Shown one piece after another: positions 14,024 through 22,321 of a stretch of DNA of 26,397 nucleotides. How positions within the stretch are numbered: position 1 is the stretch's first letter; the number at the start of each line of letters is the position of its first letter. The position numbers and the translations under genes are program-made. The notes under the pieces are model-generated. The model was not told the origin of the DNA. It was given only the letters and a program-made list of their open reading frames with translations, and made no database searches. The DNA is from a virus. The DNA is taken from the IMG/VR virus record IMGVR_UViG_3300030105_002848, positions 1 through 26,397 of that record. The stretch is one strand, 5' to 3'.

Positions 14024-14242
14024 GGCTATTGCTAAAACTACTAAGTAGTAGGCTTGGCAATAACCACCCGTTGGACTGGGTGGATATCAGCGGATTTTGC
14101 CGCTCGATCTCCTCTCGTTAGAGGCCATCAGGTGTCCTATCGCGTAACGGGCTAGTCGTATTGACATCAAAGCCGTGCGCCCTTGCTAGGGGTAGTCTCT
14201 CTACTCGCATCGATGGAGCCTTGATGCTTTCGCCTGACTAGC
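14024..14242 (-). ncRNA. Structured RNA candidate (about 220 nt), orientation probably minus
   Basis: Eight stems fit without conflict. TATTGC/GCAATA (14027-14032 with 14057-14062) encloses CTACT/AGTAG (14038-14051). Then come CCACCC/GGGTGG (14064-14083), AGCGG/CCGCT (14089-14104) and CCTCT/AGAGG (14111-14124). A 7-base closing stem GCTAGTC/GACTAGC (14151-14157 with 14236-14242) encloses CATCAA/TTGATG (14165-14170 with 14221-14226), CCCT/AGGG (14080s: 14180-14191) and GTAG/CTAC (14192-14204). Read on the minus strand, 14226-14233 gives GC-GAAA-GC, a GNRA tetraloop, which favours that strand. It ends about 60 bases before the first gene of the minus operon, so it may be a leader or a separate RNA. 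I do not recognise a known class. Confidence 0.6.
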
Positions 14243-14917
14243 GTTTCAAAAATTTGCAAATCCTTTGCATACATTCTTAGTCAACACTGTTCTCAAGAAG
14301 TTCAAAAATAAGTTCAATTAATTTGAATTAGTTTTTAGGCAGGGCTAAATCACTACCTATATAGGTGCTATGTAGAGGCTATATACTATCGAAATGAAGG
14401 CTAATACACGCTTGGGGTAAAAACTAAGTGGTTGATTTTAAAGGGGTTTTTAATAGGGGATCACGTTAGGTGCTGTAAAATATCCTTTAGAATCAAAGAC
14501 TTACAAGTGTTACCATAAGTAACAAAACGTCTGTAATCGATTTTAAGCGCGTTTAGGTAGTAGGGCATCGGTTTCTGGCACTGTCCCAGACAGGGCAAAT
14601 TAGAGGCTCTGAGCGGCATCGGCACTCTCGAAAATCATGGCAAATCAGCACTCAAATCGTACAAAAAATGATCAATATCAGGCCTAAACAGGGGCTAAAA
14701 ACAATAGGCACAGTCACTGACAAATCAACACAGAGGCATCTGCAAGGCTCGCTCTACTCATAACTATTTGGGAATAGCGTGGCATAGGCAATCAGCAATG
14801 GTCTTAGATCGCAACGTAGGCACGTTATAAGACGTTTGATGTTAGTTGTTATTCGCCCATTTATACACTGAAATGAGGCCTATATACTGGGGATATTCAC
14901 CACTGGAATTAGTAATT
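14243..14917. other. Non-coding region before terS
   Basis: No convincing gene. It holds a palindrome ACCTATATAGGT (14355-14366), hairpins TGTTAC/GTAACA (14508-14524) and CTGTC/GACAG (14581-14593), a repeat of GGCATCGG near 14563 and 14614, and a motif like AGGCTATATACT near 14375 and again near 14877. On the minus strand TTGACT stands near 14281 without a proper -10 box. A location between divergent early and late blocks and beside terS makes it a candidate for replication origin, packaging site or an extension of the structured RNA. Confidence 0.5.
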
Positions 14918-15406
14918 ATGAGCGGCACAAAATTGACTGGAAAGCAGAGAGCATTTGCCAGATGCATGGCTGACGGGATGACCCAAAGCGCGGCCTATCG
15001 AGAGGCGTATGATGCTGAGAATATGAGCGGTGCTGTTATCAGGAATGAGGCCTCCTTGTTGATGGCTCGCAGTGACATCACCATGACGGTTGAGAAGCTA
15101 ATAGGGGAAAGGGATAGGGCTATACTGGCTTCAGGCCTCTCTGACAGGGACCGCGTTCTGGAGCGGCTCAGAGGCTGGATCGATGACGCAGAGCCAACGG
15201 ATTCCAATAAGCTCAGGGCCGCTGAGTTGCTAGGTAAATCCGTGGGCATGTTCAAAGAAGTGACAGAGACAGTGTCAATAGATAGGGATTCTGAGAGCGT
15301 GGCATCTGAGCTAGAGCGCAGACTGGAGAGCTTGCTGTCAAAAAGTCAGGAGCAGGAAAGTGGGGATGTTGAGCCAGAAGATTTTGGGGAAGATGCGATC
15401 CACTGA
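14918..15406 (+). CDS. terS: Terminase small subunit (162 aa)
   Basis: The protein opens KLTGKQRAFARCMADGMTQSAAYREAYDA, the standard small-terminase helix-turn-helix, followed by NEASLLMARSDITMTVEKL and a C-terminal acidic coiled part. It recognises phage DNA and recruits the large subunit. I chose the ATG at 14918 because family homology begins right there; upstream in-frame starts exist but add an unusual tail. The ribosome site is weak. Unusually, it is separated from terL by a 392-base gap and one gene. Confidence 0.8.
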   Translation: MSGTKLTGKQRAFARCMADGMTQSAAYREAYDAENMSGAVIRNEASLLMARSDITMTVEKLIGERDRAILASGLSDRDRVLERLRGWIDDAEPTDSNKLRAAELLGKSVGMFKEVTETVSIDRDSESVASELERRLESLLSKSQEQESGDVEPEDFGEDAIH

Positions 15407-15645
15407 AAAAAATCTGGGGGCAAAATGCTATCACCCACCCCCCCTTATGGCATGGCGTACCTGATATCTATATACATAGTGTTTTACACAAACAATTACT
15501 AGGTTTTACGAATCGGGTATTCCTTTTTTTTCCAAAATAAGCCGTAGTGTTTTCTTGCCTAAAATTTTTTTTAAAAAAATTAGAGTTTTTTTCCTGTTTC
15601 ACTTGCAATATCCTGTCAAGAGCGTAAAGTCTGTAAAATCTAGAG

Positions 15646-15666
15646 ATTCCTGACAGGAATATTCCT
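15646..15666. promoter_or_regulatory. Operator copy, AGGAA-N2-TTCCT
   Basis: AGGAATATTCCT is identical to the core of both perfect palindromes near 3900, and the overlapping ATTCCTG/CAGGAAT arm makes a second dyad. I found this core only at these two places in the window. Confidence 0.65.
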
Positions 15667-15720
15667 ATCTTATTCCTTCTTCTTAGTTTGACATCTTAGT
15701 TTAGTATTATTCTCACTTAG

Positions 15721-15752
15721 TAGATTCCTAAGACAGGTAGAGTCCTAAGCAG
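15721..15752 (+). repeat. Imperfect direct repeat before the late block
   Basis: TAGATTCCTAAGACAG and TAGAGTCCTAAGCAG follow one another, differing by one base change and one deletion. They lie between the operator and the next gene and may bind a regulator. Confidence 0.45.
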
Positions 15753-15798
15753 AAATAGCCTTGTAGAAAGGTGTTCTAAACTTATTAAGGAAGCTGTT

Positions 15799-16263
15799 AT
15801 GCCCAATACCCCTAAGATTGAGACTATATTTGGTAAAGTGACCCAAGAAGAATTTGATAAAAAGTCTAAGAACTTTGACAAAAATAAGTATTCTATGCCC
15901 AATATACCTGCTACGGCTCCTACGCCTAAGATGTCTGCTCGTAATGCACAAAAGCCTAATCGGAAAGAAATGACGCTTTTTGGCAGAAAGCCAAGTCCTA
16001 GAAAAAGAAGTTACCTTGATGATCTTCAGACTTATGACAAAAATATGGCTGACACCTCTGGAGCAGGCATGTTTGTTGCCGAGCCTAATTCTGAATCAAT
16101 GCGTGAGCATAAGGAATCACTAAAGGCCGCTAACAGACAGGTTGTAAATCAAGCAAGAAAAGATGCGGGCCGTAGAAACACACAGAATAAAGCGTCAGGT
16201 GGTGTTGTTAAGCCCCGTGGATATGGTATGGCCCGTAGCGGAAAAGCCTGTAAAATGATGTAA
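15799..16263 (+). CDS. Basic phage protein, unknown function (154 aa)
   Basis: ATG at 15799 follows AAGGA with seven bases between. The protein is rich in Lys, Asn and Arg and low in hydrophobic residues, so probably mostly disordered. It ends GGVVKPRGYGMARSGKACKMM. A 'R-G-Y-G-x-A-R-x-G-K-x-C-K-M' tail is a signature I associate with small virion-associated proteins of marine phages. A DNA- or virion-binding role is possible. It lies between the terminase subunits. Confidence 0.6.
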   Translation: MPNTPKIETIFGKVTQEEFDKKSKNFDKNKYSMPNIPATAPTPKMSARNAQKPNRKEMTLFGRKPSPRKRSYLDDLQTYDKNMADTSGAGMFVAEPNSESMREHKESLKAANRQVVNQARKDAGRRNTQNKASGGVVKPRGYGMARSGKACKMM

Positions 16264-16285
16264 GAGCAATCAACTAGGTATAAAT

Positions 16286-17800
16286 ATGTCCATCACGGAT
16301 AAGGTTGACCCCGCTTTACTGAAACAGATACCTAATCTGCCTTTAGAGCAACAGAAAGAAGTTCTAGGCCTATTAGAGGAGCTAGAGGAAGCAGAGTCCA
16401 AGGAGAAGGCTAGAACGCACTTCATGGGCTTCTGTAACAAGGTGTGGCCTGCTTTTATTGAAGGTAGACACCACAAGATCATGGCAGATGCCTTTGAGCG
16501 TGTTGCCAGTGGTAAGTTGAAGCGGTTAATCATTAACATGCCTCCTCGCCACACTAAATCAGAATTTGCATCTTATCTATTGCCTTCATGGTTCTTAGGT
16601 AAGTTCCCAAACAAAAAAGTAATCCAAACTGCTCACACTGCTGAGTTATCAGTAGGTTTTGGCCGAAAGGTACGAAACTTGGTTGACAGTGAAGACTATA
16701 AATCTCTCTTCCCCTCGGTCGGGTTGAGGGCTGACTCTAAAGCCGCAGGGCGATGGAGTACCAGTGCAGGTGGCGAATACTTCGCTATCGGTGTTGGTGG
16801 TGCTGTAACAGGTAAAGGCGCAGACCTTCTGATCATTGATGATCCGCACTCCGAGCAAGAAGGTCAATCAGGAGACCCCTCAGTCTTCGACAAAGCCTAT
16901 GAATGGTACACATCTGGCCCTCGACAGCGACTTCAGCCCGGAGGAGCCATCATTATTGTCATGACACGATGGCATAAACGTGATCTAACAGGACAAATAG
17001 TTAAATCGTCTGTACAGCGTACAGGAAGCGATGACTGGGAAGTAATTGAGTTCCCCGCTATTATGCCGTCAGAAACACCTCTGTGGCCTGAATTCTGGCC
17101 TATGAAGGAACTGGTAGCACTAAGAGAAGAACTGCCTTCCGCTAAATGGAACGCCCAGTATCAGCAGAACCCTACCTCAGAGGAGGGTGCGCTTATAAAG
17201 CGTAACTGGTGGAAGATATGGGAACATGACAACCCGCCACCTTGCGATTTCATTATACAGTCTTGGGATACCGCATTTCTTAAGACACAACGGGCTGACT
17301 ACTCAGCGTGTACTACATGGGGCGTATTCTATGCGCCTGATGATGACGGCCAGACTATGGCTAATATTATACTGCTAGATGCTTTTAAAGAGCGTCTAGA
17401 GTTTCCTGAGCTTAAGAAGAAAGCTCAAGAGTTTTATATTGACTGGCAACCAGATGCTTGCATCATTGAAGCAAAGGCCGCAGGTACACCTTTGATATTT
17501 GAGCTTAGAGCAATGGGTATACCAGTCTCTGACTACACTCCGTCTAGGGGTAACGACAAGATATCTAGGGTTAATGCTATATCTGACATGTTTGCTTCAG
17601 GTATCATATGGAGACCCGAAAGACGATTTGCAGAAGAGGTGGTAGAGGAATTTGCCGCATTCCCCGCAGGAGAGCATGATGACCTTGTGGATTCATCCAC
17701 TCAGGCATTACTGCGCTTTAGGCAAGGTGGCTTTTTAAAGTTAATATCTGACGAAGAAGATACACCGTTAGATACACACAGAAGAGCAGATTATTACTAA
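16286..17800 (+). CDS. terL: Terminase large subunit (504 aa)
   Basis: The N-terminal ATPase has the Walker A-like MPPRHTKSEF (residues 85-94) and Walker B LLIIDDPH (181-188, D185/D186), followed by a coupling region. The C-terminal nuclease has QSWDTAF with D328 and EHDDLVDSS with D465, D466 and D469, the RNase H-type metal site. It drives DNA into the procapsid and cuts the genome. The length is typical. AGG precedes the ATG at 16286. All catalytic residues appear intact. Confidence 0.95.
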   Translation: MSITDKVDPALLKQIPNLPLEQQKEVLGLLEELEEAESKEKARTHFMGFCNKVWPAFIEGRHHKIMADAFERVASGKLKRLIINMPPRHTKSEFASYLLPSWFLGKFPNKKVIQTAHTAELSVGFGRKVRNLVDSEDYKSLFPSVGLRADSKAAGRWSTSAGGEYFAIGVGGAVTGKGADLLIIDDPHSEQEGQSGDPSVFDKAYEWYTSGPRQRLQPGGAIIIVMTRWHKRDLTGQIVKSSVQRTGSDDWEVIEFPAIMPSETPLWPEFWPMKELVALREELPSAKWNAQYQQNPTSEEGALIKRNWWKIWEHDNPPPCDFIIQSWDTAFLKTQRADYSACTTWGVFYAPDDDGQTMANIILLDAFKERLEFPELKKKAQEFYIDWQPDACIIEAKAAGTPLIFELRAMGIPVSDYTPSRGNDKISRVNAISDMFASGIIWRPERRFAEEVVEEFAAFPAGEHDDLVDSSTQALLRFRQGGFLKLISDEEDTPLDTHRRADYY

Positions 17801-17808
17801 AGGGGCAT

Positions 17809-18507
17809 ATGTTTGTGGAAGATAAAGATTTACTGGGTATATATGCAGGTAATTTAGATAACCCAACAGCCGAAACTCTTTTGAATAAAATTCAAACAAG
17901 TGATGAGTTTGCTCAACTATATCGTGATACCCCCGTTAACCCAATGCCAATTGAAGAGCGTTTTGGCGTTCCAAATAATCGGTTTATGCCTACTGAAGCG
18001 CAGGCAACAAACGGAGAGGATAATCTTGATTTTTTTCGGGATAGTCCCAAGGCTGTCTTAAGTGCCGCTGAAACCCTTGAGGCTGCTATTTATTCTAAAG
18101 AGGTTGCAGAAAAGTTTGCAGAAGAGTTTGCTCAGACCATTGACGGCCTTTACGATGATGACATATTGGCAGAGGTAGAGGGGGGAACTCACACTATGGA
18201 TGAACTGTTGACTATGATGGACGGCACTCATCCTAAGATGCAAGATTATGAATCTAATGAGCTTGCAGGTTTAAAACGCCTTAAGATGATTTTATCAGGA
18301 AAAGACCCTGAATTTGACACAAGGCGGTTAGGCTCTAATGCGCTTGAGCTACAGCAAATAATTGAATATCAAGGTTTTGGGCAGGAAGACGCATCTAACA
18401 GGACAATAGAAGCAGGATTAAATATGGGAAAGGAAATTCCAACTCTGTTTCCAAGCGAATATATGTTTGAAGGCTATAGAGCGGGTGGCCGAACAAGGTT
18501 AATTTAA
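17809..18507 (+). CDS. Acidic phage protein, unknown function (232 aa)
   Basis: ATG at 17809, with AGGGG only three bases upstream. The protein is acidic and helical, with PSEYMFEGYRAGGRTRLI at the end, and a middle built of Glu/Ala-rich helices (AAETLEAAIYSKEVAEKFAEEF). No family recognised. Its stop overlaps the hydroxylase-like gene's start (TAATG), so the two are probably made together; a substrate or partner relation is worth testing. Confidence 0.65.
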   Translation: MFVEDKDLLGIYAGNLDNPTAETLLNKIQTSDEFAQLYRDTPVNPMPIEERFGVPNNRFMPTEAQATNGEDNLDFFRDSPKAVLSAAETLEAAIYSKEVAEKFAEEFAQTIDGLYDDDILAEVEGGTHTMDELLTMMDGTHPKMQDYESNELAGLKRLKMILSGKDPEFDTRRLGSNALELQQIIEYQGFGQEDASNRTIEAGLNMGKEIPTLFPSEYMFEGYRAGGRTRLI

Positions 18508-19229
18508 TGACGGATGGTCTTGAGGTTAGTCCGTGGAGAGTTGATCAGTTATTAAGGCCATTGTTTCGGAAGTTTTCAAAGGTAGGGAATAAGGTATACT
18601 TTGACAACTCAGAGTTTCCTGTAACAAAAGAGCTAGAGGATAACTTTAAGGTTATACTCGCTGAACTAAACCATGTAATGAAAAGAATTGACGAACTCAC
18701 TCCTTTTCAAGATATTAGCCCTGATCAGACATACATATCCAATGATGACAAATGGAAGATGTTTTTTCTTAAAGCAGGGACAGTACGGTTTAAGCGTAAT
18801 TGCGAGGAATGCCCAGATACAATGGCTATCCTTGATAAGCACAGAAATATTGTTTCTGCTTACTTTTCAGTGCTTGGCCCAAACAAAATGCTTATGCCGC
18901 ATGAAGGCCCGTGGTGTGGTGTTATAAGAATACATTTAGCCTTAATAATTCCAAAAGAAGGGAATGGTTGCACCTTGGTTGTTGGTGGCATTCCATACAG
19001 GTGGGAAGAAGGTAAATGCGTAGTATTTGATGATACATACGAACACATAGCAGTTAACGAAACTAACGAGACCAGAGTTGTTTTGTTTATAGACTACATG
19101 AGGCCTTTGCCTTTTTGGTTGTCTTGGCTTAACTGGTTAGTAGTAAGCACAGCAAGGTTTGGCTCATACTTTAAAACCCCTCTTAAAAGACACAAAGAAT
19201 GGGAGAAGAAGTTTTATGATGACAAATAA
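18507..19229 (+). CDS. Aspartyl/asparaginyl beta-hydroxylase-like protein (240 aa)
   Basis: Residues 128-200 follow the AspH family core in order: MPHEGPW (H132), GVIRIHLALIIP (R141, H143), LVVGGIPYRWEEGK, VVFDDTYEHIAVNET (H180) and TRVVLFIDYMRP (R190). In AspH-type 2-oxoglutarate oxygenases two histidines hold the iron and the arginine binds the co-substrate; H132, H180 and R190 fit. These enzymes hydroxylate Asp or Asn side chains. A hydrophobic part (PLPFWLSWLNWLVVST, 200-215) near the end could touch a membrane. Its presence between terL and portal is unusual, suggesting that a virion or host protein is modified. Confidence 0.8.
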   Translation: MTDGLEVSPWRVDQLLRPLFRKFSKVGNKVYFDNSEFPVTKELEDNFKVILAELNHVMKRIDELTPFQDISPDQTYISNDDKWKMFFLKAGTVRFKRNCEECPDTMAILDKHRNIVSAYFSVLGPNKMLMPHEGPWCGVIRIHLALIIPKEGNGCTLVVGGIPYRWEEGKCVVFDDTYEHIAVNETNETRVVLFIDYMRPLPFWLSWLNWLVVSTARFGSYFKTPLKRHKEWEKKFYDDK

Positions 19230-19437
19230 GGAACAAGATCGAATAGAGTCTGCGTTTATCAAGAAAGGGTTTGTACGCAACCCTGAGTTATCCACCTCTA
19301 GGTATGTTACACTTGAAGACGAACAGAACAGTGTATACATCTCAACGCTAGGCGAACTAGCTTGGGAGTCAAGATCAGTGGAAAATACTGGCGCAGAAAA
19401 GGTATTTCAACCCGTTTGGCGAGTAGCAGGAGTTTAG
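19216..19437 (+). CDS. Small phage protein, unknown function (73 aa)
   Basis: ATG at 19216 (ATG at 19219 is possible) overlaps the hydroxylase end, with GGGAG about ten bases upstream. The sequence has a helix IESAFIKKGFVRN and ends EKVFQPVWRVAGV. No family recognised. Confidence 0.6.
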   Translation: MMTNKEQDRIESAFIKKGFVRNPELSTSRYVTLEDEQNSVYISTLGELAWESRSVENTGAEKVFQPVWRVAGV

Positions 19438-19438
19438 C

Positions 19439-19597
19439 ATGAAAGGCATGAAGAAAAAAGAACCAAAAGGTTATATGGGTGGCGGTGCAATGGGCCACAA
19501 AGCCAATAAGGTTAAAGCTTACAAGGCAGGTGGAGAAACCACTATTGCCCGTGGAAGCGGTGCAGCACGACCTCAGAAGTTTGGGAAGAATGGATAA
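19439..19597 (+). CDS. Small Gly/Lys-rich protein (52 aa)
   Basis: The ATG at 19439 has AGGAG six bases upstream, and its stop touches the portal start. It begins MKGMKKKEPKGYMGGGAMGH and continues with Gly, Lys and Ala to GAARPQKFGKNG. Small Met/Gly/Lys-rich proteins just before the portal gene are common in marine phages; their job is not known. Some resemblance to the tail of the 154-aa protein at 15799 exists in composition only. Confidence 0.7.
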   Translation: MKGMKKKEPKGYMGGGAMGHKANKVKAYKAGGETTIARGSGAARPQKFGKNG

Positions 19598-22063
19598 GTG
19601 GCAATTGAAAAGCCTCTAGTTACTCCAGATCAACTGTCTGCCTCTGAAGCAGATGGCCCGTTGGAGATATCAATAGTAAATCCTGACTCTGTTGGGATTG
19701 AAACACCTGACGGTGGAATCACGTTTGATTTTGATTCTGGAAGTGACTCTATGGGTGACGTTCCATTTGATGACAATCTAGCGGAATACATTGAAGACAA
19801 AGAGTTATCGCTTATAGCCAGTGAGCTAGTTGGCGCATTTAAGTCTGACAAAGAAAGCCGATCAGACTGGGAAAAGACCTATGTAGAGGGATTATCGCTT
19901 CTAGGCCTAAAGCATGAAGACCGAACTACTCCGTGGGATGGTGCGTGTGGCGTATTCCATCCACTGCTAACCGAATCTGTTATTAAGTTTCAATCACAGT
20001 CTATACAAGAACTGTTTCCTGCGGGAGGCCCAGTCAAGACAACTGTTGTAGGCGTTATTGACCAAGAAAGAGAAAAGCAGGCCAGTAGAGTTCAAGATTA
20101 TCTAAACTACTTAGTCACTGAGAAGATGACTGAGTATCGAGCTGAAACAGAGCGACTGTTGTTTTCGCTACCTTTAGCAGGGTCTGCCTTTAGGAAGGTA
20201 TACTTTGATCCTAACATGGGTCGGCCTTGTAGCATGTTTGTACCTGCTGAAGACTTCGTGGTTAGCTACGGAGCTTCTGACTTAGTAACATGTGAACGTG
20301 CAACTCACATCATGAAGCGAACTAGCAATGAAGTTAGAAAGCTACAGGTGTCAGGATTCTACTCAGATATTGAACTAGGCAACCCTAGTGACAACACTGA
20401 TCAGATTGAAAGCAAGTACAACGAGCTGACGGGTAATTCTCACGGCTACGATAACGATTCTCGCCATACAATCTTAGAAATGCAGATTGATCTTAATCTA
20501 GTCGGCTTTGAAGACATGATTGACGGTGAAGAAACTGGAATACAGCTTCCTTATGTTGTTAGTATTGATCTAAGCTCACGAAAAATCCTTTCTATACGCA
20601 GAAATTACTACGAAGATGACGAAAATCGCATGAAGCGCGAGCATTTTGTTCATTACCAGTATATGCCCGGACTTGGATTTTACGGATTTGGTCTAATACA
20701 CATGATTGGTGGGCTTGCTAAGTCTGCAACCTCTCTTTTGCGTCAACTTGTTGATGCGGGAACTCTCAGCAATTTGCCGGGAGGTCTAAAATCTAGAGGA
20801 TTACGCATTAAAGGTGATGATACGCCAATAATGCCCGGAGAATTCCGAGATGTTGACGTTCCCGGAGGCTCAATACGCGATAATATTAGCTTTTTACCCT
20901 ACAAAGAGCCAAGCAACGTCCTGTATCAGCTTATGGGGGACATTGTAGAGGAAGGCCGTAGGTTCGCATCAGCCGCAGACGTAAAAGCGGCAGACATGAA
21001 CTCAGAGGCTCCTGTAGGAACTACCCTTGCCATCCTAGAGCGATCTATGAAGGTAATGAGTGCAGTTCAAGCACGATTACATGCCTCAATGCGTAAGGAA
21101 TTGCGCCTATTATCGAAGATTGTGTACGATTTTGGCCCCTCAGAGTACCCATATTCGACTAAAGATAACGCTGTAGTAGCTGAAGATTTTGACGGAAGAG
21201 TGGACGTTATTGCCGTAAGTGACCCTAATTCAGGCACTATGGCGCAAAGAATCATGCAATATCAGGCTGCATTGCAGTTGTCTCAACAAAACCCAGATAT
21301 GTATGACCTCCCTTTGCTTCACCGACAGATGCTTGAAGTGCTTAACATACGGGATGCAGATAAGATTATTCCGTTAGAAGATGAAATGAAACCAACAGAC
21401 CCAGTTAGTGAGAATATGAATATTCTTAGAGGTGAGCCTGTTAAGCCATTCCTATACCAAGATCATGAAGCGCACATTCAGACTCACATAGCTTTCCTAG
21501 AAGACCCGAAAATTCAGGAGCTTGCAGGAAAAAGTCCAAACGCTAAAAAAATGCAAGCGGCAATGGCTGCTCACCTTCAAGATCACCTTGCCTTCTCTTA
21601 TCGTCAACAGGTTGAGAAAGAGCTTGGTATTGAGTTACCTCCAGAAGGCGAGGCAATGCCTGAAGATATTGAACTTAGAATATCTCGTCTGGTTGCACCT
21701 GCGGCAGAGCAACTTAAAAATAAGAACCAGAAAGAGCAGCAACAGAAGAAAACTCAAGAGCAACAGAAAGACCCAATTGTTCAGATGGCTCAAAAAGAAT
21801 TACAAATCAAAGAGATGCAAGCGCAAGCTAAAGTACAACTTGATCAAGCTAAGATGCAACTTGAACAGGCTAAGGCTCAGAGCAAGGCTCAGTTTGATAT
21901 TCAGAAGCTTGACCAACAAGCAGAGATTGAAAAAGCTAAGTTGGCAGTAAAGATTGCTGAAGACAATGTTAGAGAGCAACTTGAGGCTAGGCGTATTTCA
22001 TCTAAAGATCAGATTGAAGGATTTAGGATTGGTAAAGAAATTGTGGACTCGATGACACCATGA
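19598..22063 (+). CDS. Portal protein (821 aa)
   Basis: Starts with GTG at 19598. The N-terminal 70 residues are acidic and variable. The core has DGACGVFHPLLTESVIKFQS, the type of motif seen in large portal proteins of marine podo- and siphoviruses, then a strand-rich middle and GLGFYGFGLIHMIGGLAKSA in the wing-to-crown region. From about residue 705 a long Gln/Lys/Glu-rich coiled coil (QEQQKDPIVQMAQ...) forms a tail resembling the barrel of P22-like portals. It makes the ring for DNA entry and exit. Its stop overlaps the next gene (ATGA). Confidence 0.9.
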   Translation: MAIEKPLVTPDQLSASEADGPLEISIVNPDSVGIETPDGGITFDFDSGSDSMGDVPFDDNLAEYIEDKELSLIASELVGAFKSDKESRSDWEKTYVEGLSLLGLKHEDRTTPWDGACGVFHPLLTESVIKFQSQSIQELFPAGGPVKTTVVGVIDQEREKQASRVQDYLNYLVTEKMTEYRAETERLLFSLPLAGSAFRKVYFDPNMGRPCSMFVPAEDFVVSYGASDLVTCERATHIMKRTSNEVRKLQVSGFYSDIELGNPSDNTDQIESKYNELTGNSHGYDNDSRHTILEMQIDLNLVGFEDMIDGEETGIQLPYVVSIDLSSRKILSIRRNYYEDDENRMKREHFVHYQYMPGLGFYGFGLIHMIGGLAKSATSLLRQLVDAGTLSNLPGGLKSRGLRIKGDDTPIMPGEFRDVDVPGGSIRDNISFLPYKEPSNVLYQLMGDIVEEGRRFASAADVKAADMNSEAPVGTTLAILERSMKVMSAVQARLHASMRKELRLLSKIVYDFGPSEYPYSTKDNAVVAEDFDGRVDVIAVSDPNSGTMAQRIMQYQAALQLSQQNPDMYDLPLLHRQMLEVLNIRDADKIIPLEDEMKPTDPVSENMNILRGEPVKPFLYQDHEAHIQTHIAFLEDPKIQELAGKSPNAKKMQAAMAAHLQDHLAFSYRQQVEKELGIELPPEGEAMPEDIELRISRLVAPAAEQLKNKNQKEQQQKKTQEQQKDPIVQMAQKELQIKEMQAQAKVQLDQAKMQLEQAKAQSKAQFDIQKLDQQAEIEKAKLAVKIAEDNVREQLEARRISSKDQIEGFRIGKEIVDSMTP

Positions 22064-22257
22064 GTAGATCATCAAACAATTCTTTTGAATACCTAAGAGA
22101 TAAGATCAGAAGCCAGATGAATGATATGAGTGATCATATTTCAGGTGGCGCATGTAAAGATTACAATGAGTACGCAAAATGTTGCGGAGTCATAGAGGGT
22201 TTAGCCCTTGCAGAACGCGAGCTTTTAGACTTAAAGAGTAAGATAGAAGCCGAGTAA
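22060..22257 (+). CDS. Small conserved portal-downstream protein (65 aa)
   Basis: ATGA overlap with the portal stop. It reads MSDHISGGACKDYNEYAKCC then GVIEGLALAERELLDL. The pattern 'I-x-G-G-A-x-x-D-Y-x-E-Y-x-x-x-x-G-V-I-x-G-L' followed by a helix recurs in small proteins next to phage portal genes, with unknown role. Confidence 0.7.
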   Translation: MSRSSNNSFEYLRDKIRSQMNDMSDHISGGACKDYNEYAKCCGVIEGLALAERELLDLKSKIEAE

Positions 22258-22259
22258 TT

Positions 22260-22300
22260 CATCGCATTACGCGATGCACAGCGACTCTGGACGCTTTTTT
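22260..22300 (+). terminator. Weak terminator or attenuator after portal block
   Basis: CATCGC/GCGATG forms a perfect six-base stem (22260-22276). It is followed by a short AGCG/CGCT stem (22280-22295) that runs into six T. Both are modest, so partial termination is the best guess. Confidence 0.4.
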
Positions 22301-22321
22301 CCAGTGCAGAAGGTGTATCTA

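Larger units (their letters stand above)
15407..15798 (+). promoter_or_regulatory. Late control region with operator and promoter candidates
   Basis: The gap holds, in order: a G-run/C-run pair (15416-15420 with 15438-15444) that may fold after terS; AT-rich homopolymer runs; a palindrome AGGAATATTCCT at 15655-15666, nested with ATTCCTG-A-CAGGAAT at 15646-15660; TTGACA at 15688-15693, with TATTAT at 15705-15710 too close for normal spacing; and an imperfect direct repeat (15721-15736, 15738-15752). It probably drives the late genes from 15799 onward. Confidence 0.5.

Noticed and set aside
14024-14242. tRNA, tmRNA or group I/II intron
   Set aside because: No cloverleaf, no tag peptide, and I could not place the conserved intron core elements.
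15688-15710. Normal sigma70 promoter (TTGACA with TATTAT)
   Set aside because: The boxes are 11 bases apart, too close; kept only as a possible factor-dependent site.
21522-21950. Lys-rich plus-strand frame within the portal gene
   Set aside because: It is the second frame of the Gln/Lys coiled coil; composition explains its openness.
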